Notes: generated from the letters alone by a model not told the origin. Positions 46,689 through 56,661 are shown, numbered from the stretch's first letter. The stretch is 64,000 bases of DNA from Budorcas taxicolor (GCF_023091745.1 NC_068911.1:164534004-164598003), one strand, 5' to 3'. Program-made: numbers and translations.

Positions 46689-46775
46689 AAAAGTCTGACC
46701 GAAATGTTTGGAGATGACAAGTACTCCCTGGCCCGGAAGGAGGTGCTCACCAACATGTGCTCCCGGCCCATGCAG
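46689..46775 (+). CDS. DIS3L2: DIS3L2 coding exon (probably exon 16), RNB domain
   Basis: The exon is 87 bp (29 codons) and encodes residues 89-117, from K-S-L-T-E-M-F-G-D-D to N-M-C-S-R-P-M-Q. It lies in the RNB domain between the E-E-F-M-L-L-A-N helix and the family signature. The acceptor is GGTTCTTCTAG at 46688 and the donor is GTAAGG from 46776, both phase 0, so in-frame skipping would remove exactly 29 residues. The residues K-Y-S-L-A-R-K-E-V-L match mammalian DIS3L2. I recall T-Q-T-F in human where this copy has T-E-M-F, a small difference. The following intron is about 3 kb and contains a BOV-A2 SINE near its 3' end. Confidence 0.96.
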
Positions 46776-49101
46776 GTAAGGCAGGGCCAGTCCTCCGTCC
46801 ACCCCACCTTCCACCCCCCGCCAGCCGCCCCCCGGGAGCACACAGGACCTCTCCAGGCTCGGAGAACCTGAGGGGAGGTGTGGGGAGAGGGGCGATGTGG
46901 GGAGGATGCCCCCTGGGAAGCATGCAGAACAGGTGGCCCCTGGGCTCCCTGCCACCTCCGGCTCCGACTTGCTGGCCTGTCCTGCTCAAGGGCCCCTTGT
47001 CTGGGGCTCAGTTAGAGGAGCCAGTTGAGCCTCACTTCTCCCCCTGCACAGCCCCTGGGGCTCTGTTTCCTGACAGCAGGAGGAGAGCCACCCCAGGCAC
47101 CCCCCGACCAAGACTCCAGGGCCTGGTCCCCACAGATCAGACCAGCCTGGGCTCAAATGCGGACTGGTCAGCAACTCATGGGCAGATGGGGACCTGGAGC
47201 AGGAAAGTGCATTGGTCTCCCCAAGTCCTCCGCCGCCACTGTGGCTTGGGGGCCCCAGGCAGAGAAGTCTCCTTGGCCCAGATGATCATGAGAGGAGGAA
47301 TCAGGTGTGGGGCTCTGTCTGCAGCTGGAAGACAGGCTGGCCACCCAGGAGGTAGACAGTGGGCTGGCTTCTGGCCACCAGTTTCGGCCTTCGACGGCTG
47401 AGCTTGGGGGCCCTGGGGGGCCGAGCATTTTGGGAAGGACCCCTACCCACCGGCCCCCAGTGCCCTATCTGGTCAGCAAGAGCTGCCAGTGTGAACAGGA
47501 GCAGTGGTGGGCCCAGTGCAGCCTAGGGGTGCTGTCCAGAGGCTCCGTCACTGGGCAGATCCAGTCTGTCCACAAGAACCTCAGCAGCTCACAGTTGAGT
47601 TCTGAGGCCTCTGGCTCTGCCAGGAATGGGTCCATCAGGTCCATTTGGGTCTGGCTGCCATAACCCTGCCCCCACTCACAAATGTCTGCCCCACACCAGC
47701 CACCATAAAACACCCCCCCACCACCAATGGAGAGGGAGGGCATGCATCTCTGGCCACTGGGCTTGACACCACAAACAAGGCCAGTGGGGACCCTATTTCC
47801 TCCACCAGCCTCTGGAAGTCACCCACCCCCAAGGTGAACCCAGCCCTGAAGCTCCAAGGGAAGGGGTCCCGTCCTCAGTCACCCAGAGCCTGACAAAGAC
47901 CAGACTTACCCTGGCCTCGCCTGCAGTGACCTCAGAGACCAGCCTTAGCCTGGGATCTGATCTCAGGGAGGGACCAGAGAGACCAGGGTGCCTGGTCCCC
48001 TGCCTCTGCCCCATTTCTGGGTCCCCATCCATTCCACTCTTCCCAGAGACACCCCCACTGCCCAAGAAGGGGCCGGGGCCCTCCACCCTCCTCACCCAGC
48101 TCATCTGGGGACCTGGGCCCCTGCTGAGGACAAAGGCCAAACGTGGCTTCCGAGGGAGGCGGCTCCCATCTCCCTCGTCGACTCACCCCAGACGTAACCA
48201 GGGCCCAGGGGGGACCAGAAGGGAAGCGGAGCCGGGCAGCAGAGCAGGTCAGCTCCAGCTGCGTCCTGGCTGCCAGGGCCTTCGATCACAGAGTAAGTGG
48301 AGCTGGCTGTGCTTTTGGCCCAACACACGGGAGGGTGTGAGGGTGTGAGAGAGTGTGAGGGTGTGAGTGAGGCAAGGGCGGGAGCGAGTGAACACATGTG
48401 GGTGTGACTGAGGCCCTGGCCAAGCAGCTTGGTCACTGGCTCCCAGGCATCATGGCGTCTCCAGGGACGGTGGCCCAGGCTCTCAGCACAGCTGCCCCGT
48501 GGGAGCCGGGCTGTTTGCTGCTCCCCTAGCGACACTCAGCACTCGGGTCAGGGAGGCTGGCCGACCCCTGCCTCCCTTGGCTAATGAAAGGTCAAGCCTT
48601 GGGGGCACAGGGGTGCCAGGGCGCAGGCATGGCCATCAGCAGGTTAGGAGTCAGGGCCAGAGGGCCGGAGGTTGGTCAGTCATGACCCAAGGCAGGGCCA
48701 GGGCCAGAGAGGACAAGCCAGGGACCTGTTTTGCTCTGGGTGGGGGCGTCCTGGACCTTCTCTCCTATCTCGCACTCTGGCCAGATGGGGCCATCAGGCT
48801 TGTGTCCTGATCAAGGACACTTCTGGCCCCTGGCCCGGCATGGCCATGGTTTCCTGCGTAGCCACCCCCAGCCCCATCCTAGGGAGGGGCAACCAGAACT
48901 GCTCCTTCCTCCTGGGTCCTGGCAGTAACAGCCCCTAAAACCCAGCAGTGAGTTCTTGTGCACGAGGATGGGACTCCTCTCCGAAGTCCTCTGACTTCAG
49001 CCCGTGGTCCCCCTGCCCTTCCCCCCACCTCCCCGAGGGCTGGCATGGCTGCTCCCCCAGGACTCTGAGAGAGGAGGCCTTTCAACATCTTAAGGGTTCC
49101 T

Positions 49102-49113
49102 AGCAAGAAGCAC
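49102..49113. repeat. Target site duplication, left copy (BOV-A2)
   Basis: AGCAAGAAGCAC is repeated exactly at 49361-49372. Confidence 0.92.
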
Positions 49114-49360
49114 CAGAGAAGGCAATGACAACCCACTCCAGTACTCTTGCCTGGAAAATCTCATGGACGGAGGAGCCTGGTAGGCTGCAGTCCATGGGGG
49201 CGCTAAGAGTCGGACACGACTGAGCGACTTTACTTTCACTTTTCACTTTCATGCATTGGAGAAGGAAATGGCAACCCACTCCAGTGTTCTTGCCTGGAGG
49301 ATGTGGGCTACCATCTATGGGGTCACACAAAGTCCAACACGACTGAAGTGACTTAGCAGC
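49114..49360 (+). mobile_element. BOV-A2 SINE in a DIS3L2 intron
   Basis: Two Bov-A monomers joined by the CTTTCACTTTTCACTTTCATG-type linker. The second monomer has a short internal deletion (GAGGATGTGGGCTACC). It is flanked by a perfect 12-bp target duplication. It lies about 410 bp upstream of the exon with the RNB signature. Confidence 0.95.
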
Positions 49361-49372
49361 AGCAAGAAGCAC
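49361..49372. repeat. Target site duplication, right copy (BOV-A2)
   Basis: This is the exact copy of 49102-49113. Confidence 0.92.
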
Positions 49373-49770
49373 ACGTCCTTCCCCCACCACCCCCCACCCC
49401 AGTGACTCCACTTCCAATCCCCAACAGAGGGGTCTGGGTAAGCCCTGCACTGGGCCTCAGCAGGAGACGGGTGAGGGCCCCCATGACTCCAGTCAGCCCA
49501 TGGCAGCCCCAAGGATAACCACCACCACCTCACCCCCACCACCCCCAACCACCCCCCACCCCCCGCCATCCCCACCCCCCATCTCTCATGGAACAGTCCC
49601 TGGTCTCCGCAGGCCTCCCCAGCTTTGTTCAGCTGCCCACAGCCTGGCAGGTGGGCCCATGCCCCCAGTGCCCCGCCTGGTGAGTCTCCCAGGCTCGCAG
49701 AGTACACCGGACCCCAACCTGGTCTGGCCCGGCCCTGAGGTACACCCTCATTCCTCCCCCTACCCCCCAG

Positions 49771-49918
49771 ATGGCCGTGTACTTCTGCTCAGGAGCTCTT
49801 CGGGACCCAGCCCAGTTCCGCCACTACGCCCTCAACGTGCCGCTCTACACACACTTCACCTCCCCGATCCGCCGTTTCGCGGATGTCCTGGTTCACCGCC
49901 TTCTGGCCAGTGCGCTGG
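49771..49918 (+). CDS. DIS3L2: DIS3L2 coding exon (probably exon 17), RNB signature motif
   Basis: The exon is 148 bp and encodes residues 118-166 plus the first base of codon 167. It carries the RNase II/RNB family signature: H-Y-A-L followed by five residues, then T-H-F-T-S-P-I-R-R-F-A-D, three residues, and H. In RNB enzymes the Arg and Asp of this motif lie close to the active site. Upstream is M-A-V-Y-F-C-S-G-A-L-R-D-P-A-Q-F-R. The acceptor is CCTACCCCCCAG at 49770 and the donor is GTAAGG from 49919, splitting a Gly codon G|GC. The leading ATG is an internal Met, not a start, because the frame is open from the previous exon. This is the most diagnostic exon for the family assignment. Confidence 0.97.
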
Positions 49919-50249
49919 GTAAGGGGGCAGCCCGGGGGGGGCGGAGCCAACCACGCCCAGAGTGGGTGCCTGGCAGCTAGAGGCCACACTGCCATCGCTG
50001 GGGAGGCCTCACTGGGTGGGGTGGGCACCCTGAGCCACTGGGCAGCCTGTGCCCAGAACCTCTCCCTGTGAGCACATGCTCGGGGCCCCAGGGCCCTGAC
50101 TGTGGCCACACCCCTTTCTTGGCCCTCCCGAGCCCAGCACAGGCAGGCCTCACTCCGCCTGGGCCAGTGGCACCATGCTGCTGCACCCCGCACCTTGACT
50201 GGCGCACACAGGGCGCCCGCCGGTGAACCCTTGACCATGCTCTGCCCAG

Positions 50250-50380
50250 GCTACCGGGAGCTTCCAGATGTGGAGCCTGACACCTTGCAAAAGCAGGCCG
50301 ACCACTGCAATGACCGCCGCATGGCGTCCAAGCGCGTGCAGGAGCTCAGCACCGGCCTCTTCTTTGCCATTCTGGTCAGG
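50250..50380 (+). CDS. DIS3L2: DIS3L2 coding exon (probably exon 18), end of RNB domain
   Basis: The exon is 131 bp and completes codon 167 through residue 210. It encodes G-Y-R-E-L-P-D-V-E-P-D-T-L-Q-K-Q-A-D-H-C, then C-N-D-R-R-M-A-S-K-R-V-Q-E-L-S and L-F-F-A-I-L-V-R. The N-D-R-R...K-R-V-Q-E helix is the usual C-terminal helix of the RNB fold, leading into the S1 domain. The acceptor is TCTGCCCAG at 50249 and the donor is GTGAGG from 50381, phase 0. The short variable segment after G-Y-R-E differs from the human sequence as I remember it, which is expected for a surface loop. The introns on either side are only 331 and 167 bp. Confidence 0.96.
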
Positions 50381-50547
50381 GTGAGGCCACCAGCCATCCC
50401 CGCCCCTTTCCCTCCCTGCACCCCACCACCCTGCCCGGCGCCTACACAAGGAGTCCCCCTGGGAGTCCAGCCCTTCAGCAGCTGGGGTGGGCCCTGGGGA
50501 AATGCCCCATTCCTTGGCCAGCCCTGGCTGGAGCCCTACCCCCGCAG

Positions 50548-50652
50548 GAGAGTGGCCCCCTGGAGTCGGAAGCCATGGTGATGGGCGTCCTGAACCAAGC
50601 CTTCGACGTGCTGGTGCTGCGCTATGGGGTGCAGAAGCGCGTCTACTGTAAC
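50548..50652 (+). CDS. DIS3L2: DIS3L2 coding exon (probably exon 19), start of S1 domain
   Basis: The exon is 105 bp (35 codons) and encodes residues 211-245: E-S-G-P-L-E-S-E-A-M-V-M-G, then F-D-V-L-V-L-R-Y-G-V-Q-K-R-V-Y-C-N. These are the first beta strands of the C-terminal S1 RNA-binding domain, which helps guide single-stranded RNA into the RNB tunnel. The acceptor is CTACCCCCGCAG at 50547. The donor is GTGAGT from 50653, phase 0 on both sides. A 46-bp minisatellite with G-rich units starts 26 bp downstream of the donor, the closest tandem array to any splice site in this window. Confidence 0.96.
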
Positions 50653-50678
50653 GTGAGTGCTGGGCTTCTGGGGAGTCG

Positions 50679-51121
50679 GGATGCTCTGGGCTAATTCAGG
50701 ATGCTCTGTTCCCCAGGGAGGAGTTGGGATGCTCTGGGCTGATTCAGGATCCTCTGGGCCCCAGGGGAGTCCGGATGCTCTGGGCTAATTCAGGATGCTC
50801 TGGGCCCCAGGGAGGAGTCGGGATGCTCTGGGCTAATTCAGGATGCTCTGGGCCCCAGGGGAGTAGGGATGCTCTGGCCCCAGGGGGGTCGGGATGCTCT
50901 GGGCTGATTCAGGATGCTCTGGGCCCCAGGGGTGTCGGGATGCTCTGGGCTGATTCAGGATGCTCTGGGCCCCAGGGGGGTCAGGATGCTCTGGGCTGAT
51001 TCATGATGCTCTGGGCCCCAGGGGGGTCAGGATGCTCTGGGCTGATTCAGGATGCTCTGGGCCCCAGGGGGTTCAGGATGCTCTGGGCTGACTCAGGATG
51101 CTCTGGGCCCCAGGGGAGTAG
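50679..51121. repeat. 46-bp minisatellite, about 9.6 copies
   Basis: Nine full units and one 25-bp partial unit. Each starts GGATGCTCTGGGCTRATTC, repeats GGATGCTCTGG inside, then GCCCCAGGG and a G run. Unit length varies between 46 and 48 bp. The array begins 26 bp after the splice donor at 50653. An open frame through it on the plus strand is a by-product of the repeat. Confidence 0.97.
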
Positions 51122-51778
51122 GGATGGGCGGGCAGAGGGAGCACCAAGCTGTGTCCACTCAGCACACTCCCTTCCCACCTGCCTGTCCCTGTTCCCGCTG
51201 CGGATCTACTTTGTTTTCCCAGCATCTGCTGCGGTCTTGGCCCAGGGACAGCCCTTGTTAGACTCACGAGCAGGCAAGATGGGAACCTAGGCCAAGAGCC
51301 CCCATCCCTGTCCACATGGGGTGGTGACACCGCACCCCTCACTCACCTGTGGCAGCACCAAGTCCACCGAATGGGCCTGCTGAGACACCCAGCTGTCCTG
51401 CCTGGGGCCAGGGGTCCAGGTCAAAGGTTGGCCTTGGGCCTCTTTCCCAAGGACTCGAGCAGCCAGAGACCAGGTCAGTCCCAAACCAGTGTAGGTGGCA
51501 GGGAAGGCAGGTTGAGGAGAAATTTTTTTTTTAAGGAACATGGGAAAAGGAAAGATCAGAGAGAATGGCCCGAGGCCATGCTGGAAGCTGTGTCTCCTGA
51601 AAAGAAAGAAGAGGCCAGCCTTTGTCTCTGTCCCGCCCTGGAGGCACTCTGTTTGAGTTTCTTGCTGAGGGTAGTTGGTGCCACTTGAGGAACCTGTTCT
51701 AGCTGACCTCTGACCCCGGCTGTGATTTCCTGACACCCAAAGCACTCTGGGGAGTGCAGAGCCCAGCATGGAGTGTGA

Positions 51779-51799
51779 AATAAACACAGTGTGAATAAA
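51779..51799 (+). promoter_or_regulatory. Two intronic AATAAA hexamers
   Basis: AATAAA occurs at 51779-51784 and 51794-51799 in the 1843-bp intron before the S1-domain exon at 52496. They could support intronic polyadenylation, or may be chance. No strong GT-rich element follows closely. Confidence 0.3.
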
Positions 51800-51859
51800 A
51801 TGGACTAAAGCAGGGGAGACGATATGGAGTCCAGCAGGAATCAAGTCGGGCTTCTGTTG

Positions 51860-51978
51860 GGAATTCCCCTGGCTGTCCAGTGGTTAGGGCTCTGCACTTT
51901 CATTGCTGAAGGCAAGGGTTCGATCCCCAGTCAGGGAACGAAGGTCCCACAAGCTGCACGATGCAGCCAGGAAAACTG
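51860..51978 (+). mobile_element. CHR-type tRNA-Glu SINE, sense
   Basis: GGAATTCCCCTGGCTGTCC, GTGGTTAGGGCTCTGC, GGGTTCGATCCCCAG and CAGGGAACGAAGGTCCC are in sense order. The tail is short. Confidence 0.88.
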
Positions 51979-52495
51979 CTGGACTCTTGTCCTGAAGTTC
52001 ATTGACACAGTGGGATTCAGGTCTCAGTCATCTCTGCTCACAGCCCAGCCCCTCCTCTGTCTGTGCTAACAGACCCAGGCCGGGAGGGGTGGCGGCCCTC
52101 CAGCCCCAGGTGCCCGGTCCACCTCCACCTATGTGGACAGTCCCTGATGAGACAGACAGGGCCGCCACCTGCCCCAGTAACACACCGAGCCCCCAGCCCC
52201 TCCCCGCGCCCATCCCTCGGCGAAGGTGGCCTGTCTCGGTGGCCTCCCCAAAGCGGGCAAGAGGCGAGAGGCGAGGATTGGAGAGGTCCTCCCCCATCAA
52301 AGGTCAAGCAGCCCAGAGCCAGGCAGCAGGGCGGGGAGCTCCATCATGGGTCAGTCAGAGGTCGGCCAAGGCGGGGACTGCTTCCAAGCACTGGGGGAAG
52401 GGGGGACCTTGCAGGCTCAGAGGTTAAGAGGCGGTGCCTAGAGCCTGAGTCCCATGGCACAGGCATGTGCATCGCCCACACCGCCCCACATACAG

Positions 52496-52597
52496 ATGCT
52501 GCCCCTGCGGTCCCACCATTTCCAGAAGGTGGGCAAGAAGCCGGAGCTCACGCTCGTCTGGGAGCCCGAGGACTTGGAACAGGAGCCAGTGAAGCAG
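52496..52597 (+). CDS. DIS3L2: DIS3L2 coding exon (probably exon 20), S1 domain
   Basis: The exon is 102 bp (34 codons) and encodes residues 246-279: M-L-P-L-R-S-H-H-F-Q-K-V-G-K-K-P-E, then L-T-L-V-W-E-P-E-D-L-E-Q-E-P-V-K-Q. It continues the S1 domain; the L-T-L-V-W-E-P strand is recognisable from mammalian DIS3L2. The acceptor is CACATACAG at 52495, with a weak pyrimidine tract compared with its neighbours. The donor is GTGAGG from 52598, phase 0. The first residues differ from the human sequence I remember (A-L-A-L-R), a conservative change. Because the acceptor is weak and the exon is in frame, exon skipping is conceivable, but this is inference only. Confidence 0.95.
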
Positions 52598-53240
52598 GTG
52601 AGGCGAGGGTGGGGCCGCCTTCCCAGATCCGCACTGCGTCCCCGTCCGCCCAGCTCTTTGACAAGCCGCCTCCTGCCTCATGGGGTGTCCTCTTCAGGGC
52701 TCCCTTCCTAGGTCCCCCTGACCCCACCCTGCACTCAGCTTCCCCCCAACCCTGGGTGGGAACTCAGGTTCCCCCCCTCCCCACCCTGTGGGCCCGGCCT
52801 CCTGGGATCACCACTCTGGGGAGAGGCCGGGCCTCTGCCTGCCCCTCTAAAGCAGGGGTCCTCAGCTTTGGGGTCCTTTTGAGACTCTGATGAACACTGT
52901 GTAGACCTCCTACCCAGGAGGACAGATTTCACCTACAGTTGGCCTCACAGGCCAGACCCAGACGGTGAAGTTTTCTGCCTGGTGCTGAGCGGCCTCCACC
53001 AGGCATTGCACACAGCAGCATCAGGCTCCTTCCCTTCTTACCAGGACCCCACGGCCTCCTCGGTCCTTGAACAAGCACGGCTTACTGACGGGTCCGCGGA
53101 GGCCGAGACAGGCAGAGCCAAGGCCGCCGGGGCCCAGCTGGGTGCACTTGCAGAGCCGGGCTTTGCCTGAAACCCCAGCCCCTGCTGTGCCCCTGGCCGG
53201 GCCCTCCCCAGTCACCCTGCCGGGCCCTCCTCACCCTCAG

Positions 53241-53393
53241 GTCATCACCATCTTCAACCTGGTGGAGGTGGTGCTGCAGGCAGAGGCCACCGCCCTCAAG
53301 TACAGCGCTGTCCTGAAGAGACCGGGCACCGAGGGCCTCCTAGACCCGCAGGACCAGCTGGGGTGTGGTGACCACAAGGAGGAGCAAGACTGA
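53241..53393 (+). CDS. DIS3L2: DIS3L2 terminal coding exon (probably exon 21) with stop
   Basis: The coding part is 153 bp including the TGA stop at 53391-53393, and encodes residues 280-329. It starts V-I-T-I-F-N-L-V-E-V-V-L-Q-A-E, then A-L-K-Y-S-A-V-L-K-R-P-G-T, which closes the S1 domain. The last about 18 residues form an acidic, polar tail (D-P-Q-D-Q-L-G-C-G-D-H-K-E-E-Q-D). This tail is shorter and differently composed than the glutamate/serine-rich end I remember for human, so it looks fast-evolving. The acceptor is CCTCACCCTCAG at 53240. The stop is followed by a 3' UTR of about 370 bp. Confidence 0.95.
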   Translation, partial: VITIFNLVEVVLQAEATALKYSAVLKRPGTEGLLDPQDQLGCGDHKEEQD

Positions 53394-53760
53394 AGCCACC
53401 AGCCTGGCCGCACCCCTCTCCCCCCTGCCCCTCAGCCCCCGCTGGTTTTTAGGAATAGGACCTTTTGACACCAACGGGGATTTTTTTTTTTTTAATTTGG
53501 TTTTTAACAACTCAGGGTTTTGTTTTTATTTTTTTCATCCTGTTCTATTTCTGCAGTGCAGTTTTTAAGCTGGAGGGGGTAGAGGGTGGGGCTGGCTGGA
53601 CGGAAGGCTGAGGCCTGGCCGGTGCTCAGCTGCCCAGAGCTAGACCCGGTCCTCCCAGAGGCCAGCCCCTCTTCTGCCCGTTACCCACTGCCCGCCCCTG
53701 CACAGGAAACCAGGGGTTTTCAGCAAATCAGTGTCGTGGAATAAAATCAAGTGTGAAGTG
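53394..53760 (+). other. DIS3L2: DIS3L2 3' UTR
   Basis: The 3' UTR runs from the TGA to the inferred cleavage site. Its first part is C-rich. The middle (53481-53536) is strongly U-rich, with a run of 13 T followed by further T tracts. The last part is GC-rich and precedes the polyadenylation signal. The cleavage position is estimated from the signal and the downstream GT-rich element. Confidence 0.8.
53740..53745 (+). terminator. DIS3L2: Polyadenylation signal of DIS3L2
   Basis: A canonical AATAAA lies 347 bp after the stop codon. A GT-rich downstream element (CTGTCTGGTGTGTGGGG, 53761-53777) begins 15 bp beyond the hexamer, so cleavage probably falls between about 53755 and 53765. Confidence 0.85.
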
Positions 53761-53765
53761 CTGTC

Positions 53766-54840
53766 TGGTGTGTGGGGCAGCTGGGTGCCCCTTAGACCCG
53801 TGGGGCCTGGCCCGGCTCCACCCCTCACAGCTCAGCCAGGGCGGCTGCCCTCAGGAATCTCCCATCAGGTCCAGGATGATTCATGGAGCTGGCCATGTGA
53901 CAGATGGATGCCAGGGCCTCAGTCTGGCTGATTAGAAATGGAATTAGAATGCCATACAGCAAGCACATCCATCACCCTGAGCAGATGGCTGTGTCCATCC
54001 CCACCCCCCACTTCCTCTCGGCCTGCTGGCCCTCCTTGGCCTCAGGAGGGGGGCCAGGGTCCTGTGACACCCCTGCTGCCAAGGCCAGAGCTCTGGAAGG
54101 GAAATAGGTGAGGTCTGGTGGTTTGGTGATGGGTGAAGGGGTTTCTATAGCCTGGGCAGCCTGACTGAGAGCCCGAGGGCAAGACATCTCCACCTGCCCC
54201 CCTCACCTCCACACCCTGCCCCGGGGGATCAGCCTCCTCTCCTCCAGCTGTCCCCAAAGGCCACCCACAGAGCCTGGGACCCGAGGGCAGAGGAGAGCCT
54301 CCTCAGAGGGACACCCTCAGGGCAGAGCTGGGTCAGCATGCTGGGTGGACCCAGGGCAGTGAGGCCCCAGGCCGAACACCCTTCCTCACGGCCCCAAAGC
54401 CCCGGATCCTGGTGAAGCGTAGCCAGCTTGGTCAGCAGGGAAGGTGTTTGCTGCCTGGACTTGCCAGGGAAGCAGAGGCTGGCCTCGCCCCGATGGGCCC
54501 AGGGCCGAGAGACCTGTAGCAGCCCCAGCACCTCCTCCCATTTACAGAAGGGGAGCCGCCCCCAGAAAGGGGGCAGGTCTCCAGCCAGGCCCAGCGTTTG
54601 GCACCTGCGCGCTCCACACCCCCAGCCTGAGGGCCCAGAGCAAATGGCCCAGTGCTCTTCCCGCCTGACTGCAGCCGTGTCCTTCATCCACATCTGCTTA
54701 GACGGCAGGTGTCATGGACACCATCCGAGTGCCATACGCTGGGGCACACATCCACCAGTCCAACGAGAGACCGTTGTGGCCCCTCGCTTGGGGTTAGGGG
54801 ACTGTGGATAAAGGCGGTGATGAGACACAAAGCTTGTCAA
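53766..54840. other. Intergenic DNA downstream of DIS3L2
   Basis: GC-rich, with overlapping open frames on both strands and no recognised exon. In mammals alkaline phosphatase genes lie further downstream of DIS3L2, but no alkaline phosphatase exon is recognisable here. Confidence 0.5.
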
Positions 54841-54842
54841 AG

Positions 54843-55074
54843 AGACTTCCCTGGTGGTACAGTGGATAGGTACAGATTCCTGGTCCAGGAAGATTGCACA
54901 CGCCACAGAGCAGCTAGGCCCGCCAGCCACAACTCCTGAGCCCACGTGCTGCAGCTCCTGAAGCCTGTGCACTCTGGGGACGGTGCTCCCAACACAGACT
55001 AGCCCTGCTCCCAGCAACTAGAGAGAGCCCACGCAGCAATGAAGACCCAAGACAGCCAAAAAAAAAAAAAACGT
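54843..55074 (+). mobile_element. CHR-type SINE, long form, sense
   Basis: ACTTCCCTGGTGGTACAGTG head, CCACAACTCCTGAGCCCAC middle, GAGAGAGCCCACGCAGC and an A13 tail. Confidence 0.88.
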
Positions 55075-55079
55075 CAAAA

Positions 55080-56260
55080 AGGAAGCCTGTCACACCTTCA
55101 GCTGCCCCAGAGCACCTGCGCGTCTCCCCAGGGACCGACCTCAGGGCACTGTGGGCAGGGATGTGTAGATGCAAAGAATGTCACCACAGGACAAGGTTCC
55201 AGTGAGGCTCAGGCTGAGGTGAGTGTTCCCAGCCGGGAAGGGGTGGCGCTCAGAAAAGGAAAGTGCTGGCCCCTGGCCCGCATGTGTGAAGGCGCTGAGA
55301 CTCCAAGCTTTCTGACATGAGCCGTGAAGGGCAGAGGTCACCAGGGTCAGAGGGCACCCAGAGGACGGGCAAGGAGACACTGGTGAGGTAGGAACAGGTA
55401 GGTCCCCACGGGCCACCTATACCAGCCCGAGAGCTTGACTCTGCTAAAGGCTGTCAGAGCCAGGGGAGGATCTCATCGGGGCCGTGACGTGATGTGACCT
55501 TTGTCCTTCACTTGTTTGTCAACAACCGTGAGAGCCTCCCTGTGCCCGTGTCCTCGGGGAGCGTGGGGTCGGGAGGGGAAGTCGAGTTTCTAGAGTGGCA
55601 GGTGGTGAGTGTGGTGTGGACGGCGGAGGAGGAAAACCAGTGCTGAGGAGGGGGCACGTGCGGCTGAGATGCCCAGGAGCTGCCCGTGGCCACTTGGGGG
55701 CACCCCTTAAGGCCAGAGTGGGCTTGGTCAGTGAAGGGAGCCTCTGGGGCTGTCTCCCCAGTGGACTCATCTCTTTGTGGGACCTGCTCCCCAGCTTCTA
55801 GCCCATTCCACCTTCTCAGGTTCCTAGGAGCCACCATTCTGTACCATGACGTCTCTGATAGGACTCCAATGGAGTAGACACCTGGCCAATTCTGGGGGTC
55901 TCTCCTAACTAGAATTGGGGGAAGGGGTCAGTCTCTCCCCAGGATGGTAGGCTGCAAGATACAGAAGCCTGGGTTTCCAGAAAGTCACTGCGAAAGAAGC
56001 AGTGGACACCAAGAGGAAGGGAAGCGGCTCAGAGAAGGGAGACCGAGAGCCACGCAGGCACCGGGTTTCCTCCCCAGGAGACCTGGAGGACCACCACGTG
56101 GGGGGTTTCTCTGCCTTCTGGTGGTTCACCCACCACCAGGAGCCTTCCCGTCAGTTCCCTTCCCCCAAAGCTGCTTCACATTGGGTTTTTTTCTTTGCAA
56201 TCAAAATAGGAATCTCCTTAAAGCCTCAGGATGTTAGCAAAGGAAACCTGGCTCCCCTCC
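55080..56260. other. Intergenic DNA, nothing firmly assigned
   Basis: A possible L2-type remnant around 55430-55720 is too diverged to call. No exon or RNA gene is seen. Confidence 0.45.
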
Positions 56261-56263
56261 CCC

Positions 56264-56661
56264 AGTTCAGTTAGTTCAGTTCAGTCGGTCAGTTGTGTCA
56301 GACTCTCCGACCCCATGGGCTGCAGCACGCCAGGCCTCCCTGTCCATCACCAACTCCTGGAGCTTCCTCAAACTCATGTCCATCGAGTCGGTGATGCCAT
56401 CCAACCATCTCATCCTCTGTCGTCCCCGTCTCCCACTTTCAATGTTTCCCTGCATCAGGGTCTTTTCAAATGAGTCAGTTCTTCACATCAGGTGGCCAAA
56501 GTATTGGAACTTCAGCTTCAGCATCATTCCTTCCAATGGATATTCAGGACTGATTTCCTTTAGGATGGACTGGTTTGATCTTGCAGTCCAAAGGACTCAA
56601 GAGTCTTCTCCAGTGCCACAGTTCAAAAGCATCAATTCTTCAGCACTCAACTTTCTTTATA
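56264..56661 (-). mobile_element. ART2A / BovB 3'-end element
   Basis: Minus-strand copy of about 400 bp, from the CAGTTCAGTTAGTTCAG tail to CTCAACTTTCTTTATACC. Confidence 0.92.

Larger units (their letters stand above)
1..53760 (+). other. DIS3L2: DIS3L2 gene, 3' part (exons plus introns)
   Basis: This is the transcribed extent of DIS3L2 seen here, cut by the left window edge inside an intron. DIS3L2 is an RNase II/RNB-family 3'-5' exoribonuclease. It acts in the cytoplasm without the exosome, prefers oligouridylated substrates (pre-let-7, other TUT4/7-tailed RNAs), and its loss in humans causes Perlman syndrome (established knowledge). Eight coding exons give 329 residues in one frame with matching phases, and no stop or frameshift is visible. 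Introns in order are 35162, 713, 2995, 331, 167, 1843 and 643 bp. The two cold-shock domains and the catalytic Asp cluster of the RNB domain are encoded left of the window. I recognised the gene from the encoded sequence; the exon numbers 14-21 are inferred from the human gene as I remember it. Confidence 0.95.

Noticed and set aside
47307..48810. Open frames in the 3-kb intron at 46.8-49.8 kb as an extra gene or exon
   Set aside because: The neighbouring exons already join in frame without them. Frames overlap on both strands and match nothing I recognise.
49771..49980. ATG at 49771 as the start of a separate small gene
   Set aside because: It follows a splice acceptor and is an internal Met of DIS3L2; the open frame simply runs on past the donor.
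50724..51290. Repeat-protein gene in the 46-bp array
   Set aside because: The frame is a by-product of the tandem array inside an intron.
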